DNA of 64,000 bases from Polyangium sp. 15x6 (GTDB taxonomy: Bacteria; Myxococcota_A; Polyangia; Polyangiales; Polyangiaceae), in the NCBI RefSeq assembly GCF_029960785.1, contig NZ_JASBQE010000002.1:1-64000 (forward strand), written 5' to 3'. A program made the translations under genes and the position numbers. The notes under the pieces were generated by a model. It saw only the letters and a program-made list of their open reading frames with translations, was not told the DNA's origin and did no database searches. Of this stretch, positions 1-8,126 are shown piece after piece (within the stretch, counting starts at the first letter, position 1; each line of letters starts with the position of its first letter).

Positions 1-303
1 GACGAAAAAGAGCCGCTCTGGCTCGTCATGGAGTGGCCGGATGGCGAGGTCGAGCCGACGAAATTCGCCCTCACGACGCTCTCACGCCGCATGACGAAAA
101 AGCAAATCATCCGGATCATCAAGGAGCGGTGGCGAACGGAGATCGTCTACGAGGAGCTCAAGGGAGAGCTCGGCCTCGATCATTTCGAGGGCCGCTCGTT
201 CCCCGGGTGGAATCATCACGTCTCCGTCGTCCTGTGCTGCTACGCCTTCGTCGTCGTCGAGCGTATGCGGCATTTTCCCCCCTCGGCCCGAAGGCAAGCG
301 TAA
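1..303 (+). CDS. IS701-like DDE transposase, C-terminal fragment
   Basis: The frame is open from the first base of the window and stops at a TAA, so only the last 100 residues are visible. The block ERWRTEIVYEELKGELGLDH, then FEGR and a paired-His GWNHHV segment, is the typical end of IS701-family transposases, where the Glu of YEELK is the last acidic residue of the DDE catalytic triad. The enzyme cuts and rejoins element ends on DNA. The tail is short and Arg-rich and ends cleanly, so the 3' end looks intact; whether the element is whole cannot be judged here. The roughly 220 bp after it hold no gene I can support, and I did not find a terminal inverted repeat because the left end lies outside the window. 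Confidence 0.8.
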   Translation, partial: DEKEPLWLVMEWPDGEVEPTKFALTTLSRRMTKKQIIRIIKERWRTEIVYEELKGELGLDHFEGRSFPGWNHHVSVVLCCYAFVVVERMRHFPPSARRQA

Positions 304-527
304 AACGACGCGCACCCCTTCGCGCCCAGCACGCCACTTCGCCGATTCCTTCGCCACCATCCGCATCGCCATCGCTCGCGCGCTCATTGCGTGGCTGCCA
401 CGGTGCCCATTCTGTCACCGCACCGGCGATGTCATGCACGGGTCCTCCTGTAGAGAGCCGCCATCCCACGCCACCAACATGCGCCAACCCCTCTTGCTTG
501 ATTCTAATGTCCCGCAGTAGAATTAGG

Positions 528-2378
528 TTACCGTGCGGCCGTCGCCTTCGAATAGTAAAAGACCTCTGACGCCGTCATCGTCGCGCAGGTGAAACCTTTC
601 TTCTCACACGCCTCCTGAAGCTCGTCCAGCCGGGCGCGGTCGCTCGCGTAAATCTCGATGTAGGGGCCCGGCAAACGCCGGTACGGCAGATCGGGCATGG
701 CCGGTGTATACAGCGAGTGATTCGCGTAAGGCACTTCGTTCTTGGGCCGATCGTAGGGGCTGATGACGAGCGCATGCCATCCGGCCAGCTCCTTGACTTT
801 CCGCCGGAACGCAGCGTTCATCTGCGGGCGCTTGAGCGCCCAGACGTACCGGTCGTTGGTGAAGCTGTCGAGCACCACGAGGTCGAACTTGTTGAGGGTC
901 GACGGGCCGCCGAGGTCGAGGAGGGTGTTGCTGGACCGGGCCGCCGGCTGGTTGACCCATGCATTCGTGTAGGTGCTCGACGCGATCCTCGACCGGGTCC
1001 TCGCCTCTCGCATGATGGCCATGAGCTGCTCCCGGGTATCCATCCGGGAGAGGAGCAGATCATGCCGAATGGAGCGCCATAGATTGGGCAGCAAGGCCGC
1101 CGCGACCAGGAAGCCCACGCCGCCGGCGAGGACGCGCGACCGGGTCGGGGCGGCCTTCCACGGAGCATCGCGGAGGGCTCGTTGAAGGAGGAACCGCGCG
1201 CCCACGGCGGCCAGAATGCCGACCACCGGCACCAGGGGCAACACGTACCGATCAAACGACAATATGGATCGGAAGACCACCACCACGAAGGCGGCCACGA
1301 AAAGGATGATCCCTGCCTTCTTCGGCGCCGCGACCTGCCGATCCCGCAAAAACGCCACGAGGCCCACCGCAGCGAGGCAAAGCAGCACCACCCCGCACCC
1401 CGTCGCGAGCGCCTGGCTCTTGTCGAGCCAGGGGTTCAACGTATCGTGGCCGAAGTGACCGAGCTTGTAGGCGTGCTCCTTTTCATAGAGAAAATCTCTC
1501 TTGAAGATCGCGTAATCCCGCACGATGTACGGGTTGGTCCCCAGGAAGGTCGCCGCGGCGCCCACGGAGGCCACGAGGCCGTGCAGCAGCGTCTTCCAGA
1601 TCTGGGTCTTGAATGTGAGCAGCGCGGCCCCTGCGAATGCCGCGCCCACGATCGCGCCGTTGTACTTCGCGGACGCCGCGAGACCCGTCGCCACCCCGAT
1701 GAGCAGAGATACCCAGAGCGGTTTGTCCTCTCGATCGACCCAGACCAACGTCAACGCGAGGGCAAGCATACACATGGCCGCGAGGGGGATGTCCACGGTA
1801 TCCACGTGGGATTGCTGCACCCATAACAGCGACGTCCCCGTGAGGAGCGCGGCGAGGCAGCCCACGTTCCGGCGACCGCCGAGCCGGAAGCCACTTACGT
1901 AGGTCGAAAACAACCCCACCACGCTGAAGCACAGGGTCAGGATATGCCCGGGCAGCGTGAAGGGCAGCCGCATCGAGCCAATGGACATGGTCCTCGACCA
2001 TTGCTGGGACATGAAAGCGGCGAAGCTCGAGACCGAGCCCTGGGCTTTCGCGAACATGTACGTGGCCCAGTACATCCCCAGGTTGGCGTACACCGTCAGG
2101 GCGGGGTAGTGGTAGGCCTTCGGCTTGCCGTGATTCGTGTAGGTCTCGAGCGCCTGCTGCGCGAGCGAATCCGGGTGCATGAAGGGCGGCCCTCCGGCCG
2201 CGCCGAGCAAGACCACGAAGGCCAGCACGGCGAGCAGGGGGAGCCACGTTCGGCGCCGCGAGAAGACGCGTTGCCCCCATCGCTGCAGCCGTTGTTTCAC
2301 CCCTGGGCGGGCCTGGCCTTCCGGCGTTTCACGATGTGCTTCAAGCATGTGCGTGGGCAGGTGCGGCTGCTTTCGCAT
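528..2378 (-). CDS. GT-C fold membrane glycosyltransferase (PMT/ArnT-like)
   Basis: A membrane protein of about 616 residues. A basic N-terminus (RRRTW) leads into a first membrane helix, followed by a short periplasmic-type segment with HPDS, in the position where GT-C enzymes carry their catalytic Asp, then many hydrophobic helices up to about residue 440 and a soluble C-terminal domain. This layout matches RgtA/ArnT/PMT-type transferases that move sugars from polyprenyl- or dolichyl-phosphate carriers in the cell envelope. The acceptor is unknown. The frame stays open to 2588, but the extra N-terminus is Arg/Pro-rich and unlike protein; I took the ATG at 2378, and the ATG at 2348 is equally plausible. 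No clear ribosome binding site decides between them. It stands alone, with no glycan cluster around it. Confidence 0.75.
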   Translation of the reverse strand: MRKQPHLPTHMLEAHRETPEGQARPGVKQRLQRWGQRVFSRRRTWLPLLAVLAFVVLLGAAGGPPFMHPDSLAQQALETYTNHGKPKAYHYPALTVYANLGMYWATYMFAKAQGSVSSFAAFMSQQWSRTMSIGSMRLPFTLPGHILTLCFSVVGLFSTYVSGFRLGGRRNVGCLAALLTGTSLLWVQQSHVDTVDIPLAAMCMLALALTLVWVDREDKPLWVSLLIGVATGLAASAKYNGAIVGAAFAGAALLTFKTQIWKTLLHGLVASVGAAATFLGTNPYIVRDYAIFKRDFLYEKEHAYKLGHFGHDTLNPWLDKSQALATGCGVVLLCLAAVGLVAFLRDRQVAAPKKAGIILFVAAFVVVVFRSILSFDRYVLPLVPVVGILAAVGARFLLQRALRDAPWKAAPTRSRVLAGGVGFLVAAALLPNLWRSIRHDLLLSRMDTREQLMAIMREARTRSRIASSTYTNAWVNQPAARSSNTLLDLGGPSTLNKFDLVVLDSFTNDRYVWALKRPQMNAAFRRKVKELAGWHALVISPYDRPKNEVPYANHSLYTPAMPDLPYRRLPGPYIEIYASDRARLDELQEACEKKGFTCATMTASEVFYYSKATAAR

Positions 2379-2743
2379 GGGACGGCGGGGCACGCAAGGG
2401 TCGGAACCTCGACATCGAGGATCGACGGGCGACGACCATGCGCGACTGCGCCCGCACGGAAGCGCCTCGCCAAGATCGCGCCACCCGTTCACGGTTGGGG
2501 CCGAAGTGATCACGGAAAATCCGGTGGAGGCAGGTCGAACAGCCCTTGTCGCCTTGGCATCATATCCCCGATCCTTTCGTTGCCCCATGTCCGTCGAACA
2601 TGGGCGAGGCCGAACCTACACGGATCGCGACAAAACACGGTCGCCACCAATGTGCTCGGCCTCGCGCAACTCGCCGATGCCCCCCCGGCGCCGCCTTCGC
2701 CCCAAACGATGTTCGTAGAGCGCCGCCGCCCCGACTCGTGCAA
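2379..2743. other. Gap without a convincing gene
   Basis: All reading frames here give Arg/Pro/Gly-rich translations with no recognisable domain. The only structure I see is a 7-bp perfect hairpin: CCCATGT at 2584-2590 pairs with ACATGGG at 2598-2604. It lies downstream of the broken FG-GAP-like gene and upstream of the glycosyltransferase, where a terminator would be expected, but it has no T-run. Confidence 0.4.
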
Positions 2744-3595
2744 TCAGAGCATTACGGAGCGCGCCGTGGCGAGCGTCGGGAGTCCGGAGATCCACGTCGT
2801 GAACCCGGTGTTCGAGTCGAGCACCCGGATCACGTTCCCGCCGTCGTCCGGCTCCAGCACCATCAGGTCCGGCTTGCCATCCGGCGGCGATGACATGTCT
2901 GCCACGGGGATCGTGTGCACGCGCGATCGCTCGGGTGTCGAATACCCCCACCAGTCGTCGGCGCCGCACCCGCTCGTTCTCCAGTGGAGCTCCCCGTCAT
3001 TGCCGCTCGTGCGCCAGATCAGCAAGTCGGACTCGCCGTCGCCGTTCCTGTCGATGCCAGGCACCGGGAGGTCCGTCACCTCCATTCCGAACAGGCACGA
3101 GTTGGTCGAGAACGAGGTCACCGCGCCGTTCGTCGCGGGGGGATTGGGCGTGAGCAGCGTCCAGTGACCATCTCCCGGCAGCCAGAAGGCGAGCCGGTCC
3201 TGCCCGGACGAGAGCTTCATCCCGACGAGCGGCACCACCGCGGCCCGCTGCGTGAGTCACCCCGTGGCCGCGGGGATGAAGTCGGAGGACAGCGTCTGCT
3301 GGCGCTTCACCCGAGGACTCGTATCGTGCGCGTCGAACCACGTCAGCACCGCCGATTCCATGTCGTACACGGCCAGATCCGGCGTGGACGCGTTGCTCAG
3401 CTTGGCCACGATCGGCACGAGCCGGATCCCGAGCCCCATCTCTTGTTCGTCCGGCGGCGTCGTGCCCGCGAGCGACCGCCAGTGGTACGTCCGGTCGACG
3501 CGGTCCCAGACGAGCAGATCCGCGCCGGCGTCGTCGATCAGGTTGTGGCCCGGCATCGGGATGTTCGAGCGTGACCCGAACTGGACTGTCCTCAC
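2744..3595 (-). pseudogene. FG-GAP/VCBS-type surface repeat protein, 5'-truncated with a nonsense codon
   Basis: One reading frame runs from about 3595 to 2744 and is interrupted by a single in-frame TGA at 3257-3259. Both halves have the same character: short blocks of the form D-x-x-G-D-G-x-x-D-L-L-x-W (DRNGDGESDLLIW; DDAGADLLVW; PDLAVYD; KPDLMVLE), which are calcium-binding FG-GAP/VCBS blades of secreted beta-propeller proteins. There is no signal peptide. The first usable Met lies about 20 bases from the repeat element beginning near 3614, so the original 5' end seems to have been removed or replaced there. The 3' end reaches a normal stop. I read this as a decaying fragment of a larger secreted protein. 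Rescue by readthrough cannot be excluded but is unlikely. Confidence 0.65.
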
Positions 3596-3613
3596 AATGC
3601 CGGGGCCGGTGCC

Positions 3614-3852
3614 GACCCAGGGTCGATGAACTGCGCGATGCGCAGTTCATCGAACAGGCCGAGGCAAGACCAGCGACGACCCTGCCGACCAAGACAGCCG
3701 CGCTACCATTTCGATCGGCAGCGCGGTCCCACCGGTCCGTTGGAAGAACTGCGCATCGCGCAGTTCTTCCACCCTCGGTCCAGGCCGTGCCTGGTCCGGG
3801 TGCAGGGGCGGATAGCCCCTGCCGGGGTCCGGGGCGGCGCCCCGGCGCGGCG
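3614..3852. repeat. Structured palindromic repeat element, copy A (left arm missing)
   Basis: It carries the same ordered parts as copy B at 5637-5924. Hairpin 1 has a 14-bp perfect stem, 3623-3636 with 3640-3653 (arm TCGATGAACTGCGC). A spacer follows that contains AACCAAGACAGCCGCGCT-like sequence shared with copy B. Hairpin 2 has a 13-bp perfect stem, 3742-3754 with 3758-3770 (arm GGAAGAACTGCGC). A right arm of stacked short palindromes (GGTCCGGGTGCAGGGGCGGA, then GGGGCGGCGCCCC) ends near 3852. The left arm present in copy B is missing, and the sequence there runs into the truncated FG-GAP-like gene. Confidence 0.8.
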
Positions 3853-3924
3853 CCCCATGAAGCGATTTGTCAACGTGCCCCGCATGAGGCACGATGATGC
3901 ATCGAAGCTGGGGGACAAAAAGCC

Positions 3925-4374
3925 GTGGCCATCCAATTCAATCACACCATCGTTCTCTCGCGTGACCGGGAGAAATCCGCTCATTTCCTGGCCGAGATCC
4001 TCGGCCTTTCGGTGAGCCCGCCGTTCGGGCCCTTCCTGCCTGTCTCCACCGCCAATGGCGTCACGCTGGATTTCCTGACCGTCGACATCGACATCCCGAT
4101 ACAGCACTACGCCTTCCTCGTCTCCGAGGAGGAGTTCGACCAGATCCTCGCACGCCTCGTGCAGCGCCAGATTCCCATCTGGGCAGATCCGCATGGCCGG
4201 GAGCCGGGCCGGATCAACCGCAACGACGGTGGGCGGGGTGTGTACTTCTTCGATCCCTCGGGTCACGGCATGGAGGCATTCACCCGCCCGTATGGCAGCG
4301 ACCCGTCCTCCAAGCTGAACGGCGTCTCGGAAGAGGTCGCAGGAGCCGCGGTTTCGAGCAGATTCCCTCGCTGA
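3925..4374 (+). CDS. VOC (glyoxalase/bleomycin-resistance fold) family protein
   Basis: A 149-residue protein beginning FNHTIVLSRDREKSAHFLAE, the classic first beta-alpha unit of the vicinal oxygen chelate fold. A second unit starts at IQHYAFLVSEEEFD and the end reads GRGVYFFDPSGHGMEAFTRP, where the FFDPSGH-x-x-E signature supplies metal ligands (His and Glu). Members are metal-dependent lyases, dioxygenases or drug-binding proteins in the cytoplasm; the substrate cannot be told from sequence. The start is a GTG, with GGGGGA about nine bases upstream. It lies between the two palindromic elements, together with the lipoprotein gene on the opposite strand. Confidence 0.85.
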   Translation: MAIQFNHTIVLSRDREKSAHFLAEILGLSVSPPFGPFLPVSTANGVTLDFLTVDIDIPIQHYAFLVSEEEFDQILARLVQRQIPIWADPHGREPGRINRNDGGRGVYFFDPSGHGMEAFTRPYGSDPSSKLNGVSEEVAGAAVSSRFPR

Positions 4375-4402
4375 ACACGCCCTGCCCGAGCTCGCCCTCG
4401 AC

Positions 4403-5569
4403 TCACCGCCCCACGTTCTCGTAGAGAGTCGCTGCGAGCCCATCCACGGCGAGGTGCACGATGGTCCCGTCATCGCCCACCAGGAAGCCGTCGGCCCCGT
4501 CGAACACGACGCCGTGAAAATCCATGCGGAAAGGCACCGCGAGCCGCTCGAGGGTCCGTTTGCCCTTCTCCACCGAGCTGCGCCATACCGCGCCCCCGCG
4601 GCCGACCAAGAGGTTGTCGCCGGACATGTTATTTTCCCAGGCGGCTTCCAGGGCATCGGCAGGCGGCGCGGAGCTGCCGGCGCGGAGCCACGTCTTCCAG
4701 ACGGACAGCGGGTTCGCCCCATCCGTCGATATATCGCGGCTGATCACCACGTTGGCGTCCCTGTGAATGACATTGATGAAGTCCGCCGGCAGATCCCCGC
4801 CGGCGAAGGACGGCCTCGGGGTACAGGAAACCTCCCATTGGGGCTGCTCGCATTCGACGATCGCGCCTGCGGAGCCGAGCACGCACAACCGATGCGGATC
4901 GCAGGGATTGAACGCGTGGAGATCCGCCGTGCTGTTCGAAGGGACCGGCCGCCATGTGCCGTTCCCGACGCGCTGCAGGATCACCCCGCCGGCGCCGAAC
5001 GCCAGCGTGAGCGCCCGATCGTGATACAGGCCGAGGAGATCCTTGTCCGTGCCCGTCTCTTCGATGCGCCAAGTTCCATCGGCCATGCGTGCGACCGCCG
5101 TGCCGTGCGCGCCGACCGCGACATGCACGTCCACCTCGCCCATCGGCTGCGTCGGCGCGCCCACGATCGCGTAGAGGTCCTTGGTGGTGCCCGTCGACTC
5201 GCGCAACCAGCCCTTCACGGCATCACGCCGAAGCGCCACGCCACGGTCGCCGACGGCGAAGGCCTGTTTTTGCGCCATGCTCACCGCGCGCAGCGGGACC
5301 GTCGTGTCCGACGACTCCCGCTCGAAGCGGTACACGATGGGCTTCGGCGCATCACACGCATGCATGGCGCGTGGCGTTCGCGCCTCCAGCCGGAAGGGCG
5401 CCGGATCCTGGCCGAGCGAGGCCATCGGCGCGATCCGGACGACACCGCCCTTCGCACACGGCTCCGTCGACCGATCCGCCGGCGTCATGGGCTGAGCGCA
5501 GGACGTAACCGCGCCAAGAAAAACGCCGAGCCACGAAGAGAAGCGAGCTGCACGTGTCATCGTCTGCAC
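4403..5569 (-). CDS. Lipoprotein with YCF48/propeller-like repeats
   Basis: 388 residues. The N-terminus has a basic start, a hydrophobic stretch (WLGVFLGAVTSC) and a cysteine at a lipobox-like position, so export and lipidation are likely. The body repeats a loose pattern of about 40 residues, AxAVGDRGVALRR / HVAVGAHGTAVARM / TLAFGAGGVILQRV / FLVGDDGTIVHLA, that is, V-G-x-x-G-x-x-hydrophobic followed by an aromatic residue. This resembles YCF48/BNR-type beta-propeller blades. No catalytic residues can be named. It is convergent with the VOC gene (28-base gap), and its start region abuts the palindromic element copy B. The second Met, at 5560, is an alternative start. Function unknown; a surface binding protein is a guess. 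Confidence 0.7.
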   Translation of the reverse strand: MQTMTRAARFSSWLGVFLGAVTSCAQPMTPADRSTEPCAKGGVVRIAPMASLGQDPAPFRLEARTPRAMHACDAPKPIVYRFERESSDTTVPLRAVSMAQKQAFAVGDRGVALRRDAVKGWLRESTGTTKDLYAIVGAPTQPMGEVDVHVAVGAHGTAVARMADGTWRIEETGTDKDLLGLYHDRALTLAFGAGGVILQRVGNGTWRPVPSNSTADLHAFNPCDPHRLCVLGSAGAIVECEQPQWEVSCTPRPSFAGGDLPADFINVIHRDANVVISRDISTDGANPLSVWKTWLRAGSSAPPADALEAAWENNMSGDNLLVGRGGAVWRSSVEKGKRTLERLAVPFRMDFHGVVFDGADGFLVGDDGTIVHLAVDGLAATLYENVGR

Positions 5570-5636
5570 GTCTCCGGGAACCAGGACACCAACCTCCTGT
5601 CAATGGAAAACGCGATTGGGTGCTGGCACAGCGTAG

Positions 5637-5924
5637 CGCCGGGGTTTCACCCCGGACCCGAGCAGGGGCTATCCGCCCCTGCACCCGGACCAGCGCAAGC
5701 GCTGGACCCGGGGTCGATGAACTGCGCTCCGCGCAGTTCATCGAACAGGCCGAGGAACGACCCCCGCCAACCAAGACAGCCGCGCTGCCATTTCGACTGG
5801 CAACACAACGGGCCCGTGGGAAGAACTGCGCATCGCGCAGTTCTTCCCCAAATGGTCCAGGGCTTGCCCTGGTCCGGGTCGAGGGGCGGACAGCCCCCGC
5901 GGGGTCCGGGGCAGCGCCCCGGCG
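5637..5924. repeat. Structured palindromic repeat element, copy B (complete)
   Basis: A roughly 290-bp unit that is nearly a mirror image of itself. The left arm (5637 to about 5709) and right arm (about 5852 to 5924) are imperfect inverted repeats; each holds a CGCCGGGG...CCCCGG hairpin, a GGGGCTATCCGCCCC-type hairpin and an ACCCGGACC block. Between the arms sit hairpin 1, 14 bp perfect (5714-5727 with 5731-5744), and hairpin 2, 14 bp perfect (5818-5831 with 5835-5848), which share the core GAACTGCGC. About 70 bases separate them. It has no coding capacity. It is in the same orientation as copy A, about 2.1 kb away. Confidence 0.85.
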
Positions 5925-5987
5925 AAGCGGCCCCAGGGATCCAAACCTTGGGAACTTCGCGCGTCCAACCATGCTCGGAGTCCATCG

Positions 5988-7469
5988 ATGCCGCCCGCTC
6001 GCCTTCTCGCCCTCCTCGCCCCGCTCCTGATCGTCGCCTGCAACCGCTCCTCCGCGCCTCCACCGCCTGAACAGGTCGCTGCCCCTGCCCCGCTCGGGCT
6101 CGCGCGCCAGAACCTCGAGACCGTCCTGCTCGAAGGCATGCCGCATGTACGGCAAAAGCCTGATTTCTGCGGCGAGGCTTGCGTCTCCATGGCGCTCGCG
6201 CGGCTTGGCCGTCCGCTCGATCAGGACGAAATCTTCGCGAGGACTGGCCTCGATCCGGCGCTCGGCCGCGGCGCCTATACGGCCGAGCTCAAGCAAGCCG
6301 TCGAGGCCGTCGGCTTTGAGCCCGGGCCTGTGTGGATCCGCATCGACGCCGCGAAGGCCGACGAAGCGCTCGGGGCCGAGCTTGCAGCGCTCCATGCCGA
6401 TCTCCAGAAGGGCATCCCCTCGATTGTCTGCATGCATTACGACGAGACGCCCACGACCACGGAGCATTTCCGCCTCGTCGTCGGTTATGACTCCTCGCGG
6501 GACGAAATCATCTATCACGAGCCTGCCGAGGACGCGGGCGCGTATCGCCGCATGTCGCGGTCGCGTTTCCTCTCGCTCTGGCCGCTCAAGTACAACAAGG
6601 ATGCGTGGACTGCGATTCGGCTGCGCCTCGCCCCGCGTGATCTCGAGCTCGCCAAGGTGACGCCGCGCAAACCGGGGTTTTCCCCGGCCGATTACGCGCA
6701 AAAGGTGATGGCGGTCAAGCAAAAGACCTCGCGCTTGCGCGGCAATTTCACCGTCTTCGTCGAGCCTCCGTTCATCGTCGTCGGCGACGGCCCCGAGCCC
6801 CAGGTGCGCAGGGGCGCGGAGGGCACGGTCCGCTGGGCAACCGAGAAGCTCAAGAAAGACTATTTCGCCAAGGACCCGTCGCGCATCCTCGTCGTGTGGC
6901 TCTTCAAGGACGCGCCGAGCTACGAGCGGAATGCGCTCACGCTCTTCGGCGAGAAGCCGACCACGCCGTATGGGTATTACACCTCGAAGCACGGCGCGCT
7001 CGTCATGAACATCGCGACGGGCGGCGGCACGCTCGTGCACGAGATCGTGCACCCGTTCATCGAGGCGAACTTCCCCGACTGCCCGCCCTGGTTCAACGAG
7101 GGGCTCGGCTCCCTCTACGAGCAGAGCGGCGAGGAGGACGGCCGGATCTACGGCTACACGAACTGGCGCCTGCGCGGCCTGCAATCGGCGATCGCCGAGA
7201 ACCGCGTCCCCTCCATCCGCGCGCTCACCGCGATGAACGACAGCGCGTTTTACGAGGGCGATTACGGCGTCCATTACGCCGCCTCGCGTTACCTCCTCCA
7301 TTACCTCCAGGGAAAGGGCCTGCTCGTCCGCTATTATCGCGAATTCCACACGAACCGCGAAAAGGATCCCACGGGCTACGACACGCTCCGCCGCGTGCTC
7401 GGCGAGGAGGACATGGCGGCCTTCAAGAAGCGCTGGGAGGCCTACGTGCTCGGGCTCTCGTTCCCGTGA
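5988..7469 (+). CDS. Lipoprotein with C39-like papain-fold domain and HEXXH metallopeptidase domain
   Basis: 493 residues. A signal peptide ends in LIVAC with Cys18 as the probable lipidated residue. Residues about 55-205 look like a C39-type cysteine peptidase: DFCGEACVSMAL gives a candidate nucleophile (Cys61) and EHFRLVVGYD a candidate His (160), followed by the usual Y-H-x-P stretch. The C-terminal half has HEIVH at 351-355 and, after PPWF, the run NEGLGSLYEQ, the pattern of a zinc gluzincin with a downstream Glu ligand. Such proteins act outside the cytoplasmic membrane on peptides. No substrate, secretion system or bacteriocin gene lies nearby. The start has no strong ribosome binding site but is supported by the signal peptide. 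Confidence 0.75.
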   Translation: MPPARLLALLAPLLIVACNRSSAPPPPEQVAAPAPLGLARQNLETVLLEGMPHVRQKPDFCGEACVSMALARLGRPLDQDEIFARTGLDPALGRGAYTAELKQAVEAVGFEPGPVWIRIDAAKADEALGAELAALHADLQKGIPSIVCMHYDETPTTTEHFRLVVGYDSSRDEIIYHEPAEDAGAYRRMSRSRFLSLWPLKYNKDAWTAIRLRLAPRDLELAKVTPRKPGFSPADYAQKVMAVKQKTSRLRGNFTVFVEPPFIVVGDGPEPQVRRGAEGTVRWATEKLKKDYFAKDPSRILVVWLFKDAPSYERNALTLFGEKPTTPYGYYTSKHGALVMNIATGGGTLVHEIVHPFIEANFPDCPPWFNEGLGSLYEQSGEEDGRIYGYTNWRLRGLQSAIAENRVPSIRALTAMNDSAFYEGDYGVHYAASRYLLHYLQGKGLLVRYYREFHTNREKDPTGYDTLRRVLGEEDMAAFKKRWEAYVLGLSFP

Positions 7470-7473
7470 AACG

Positions 7474-8091
7474 TCACGGCGCGGGGATCGGCTTCGTGCA
7501 CGTCTCGACGACGACGTGCCTCTCGAACGGCACCACGATCCCGGTCACACGATCGAAGTCGGTGGTCGGAAACTCCCATATGCTGACCATGGGACCACTG
7601 CCCGGCTGACCGCAGCCGAAGGAACACGGCCCATCGTAGGTGATCGTGTGGACCTTCTGCTGCGCCTCCGGCACCAGGACCACGAGGGTCCCGTCCGGCT
7701 TCTCGGCGAAATGATACTTCATCTCCCGTTGGCAGCCGCAGCTCGACCCGATCATGCAAAACGAGCCGTGAAACTGGACGTGATCCTCCGGCTTCAGCTG
7801 CACGAATTCGCCCACCTTCGGGATGTAGCGGTGCTTGTACGGCGCATCCGGCGACCCCGGCGGCTTCCAGTTCGGTGGATTCCCCGGCCCGTGGGCGATC
7901 TTTTTCACGCTGAGCGGCTTCAGGTTGTCCCGCTGGTGCTGCTCTGCGAGGGCTCGCTCCAGGTTGCGCTCGGCCTGGGCCTCGTACTCCGCGCGCACCT
8001 TCGCGACGTCCTGCGGGGACGGGGGCGGCGCCGCCGCGCCCCCGCAGCCGGCGCAGAGCCCGAGGACGCTCGCTATCGTGATGGCTCTCAT
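7474..8091 (-). CDS. Cys-containing lipoprotein, unknown function
   Basis: 205 residues counted from the Met at 8091, chosen because it begins a good lipoprotein signal (MRAITIASVLGLCAGC). The frame is open to 8130, but that start would overlap the pump gene upstream. After the lipobox come a Pro-rich linker, a charged probable helix (VRAEYEAQAERNLERALAEQ) and a beta-rich domain with paired cysteines (SFCMIGSSCGC; GPCSFGCG) that probably form disulfides. I do not recognise a family. It converges with the C39/metallopeptidase gene, with only 4 bases between the stops, and lies 35 bases downstream of the RND pump on the same strand. Confidence 0.6.
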   Translation of the reverse strand: MRAITIASVLGLCAGCGGAAAPPPSPQDVAKVRAEYEAQAERNLERALAEQHQRDNLKPLSVKKIAHGPGNPPNWKPPGSPDAPYKHRYIPKVGEFVQLKPEDHVQFHGSFCMIGSSCGCQREMKYHFAEKPDGTLVVLVPEAQQKVHTITYDGPCSFGCGQPGSGPMVSIWEFPTTDFDRVTGIVVPFERHVVVETCTKPIPAP

Positions 8092-8126
8092 GGCGCCCGC
8101 CACTTCGCCCGACGCGAGCCCGCCCG

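Noticed and set aside
3623-3653. tRNA or rho-independent terminator
   Set aside because: No cloverleaf and no T-run; it is part of a repeated element with a second hairpin.
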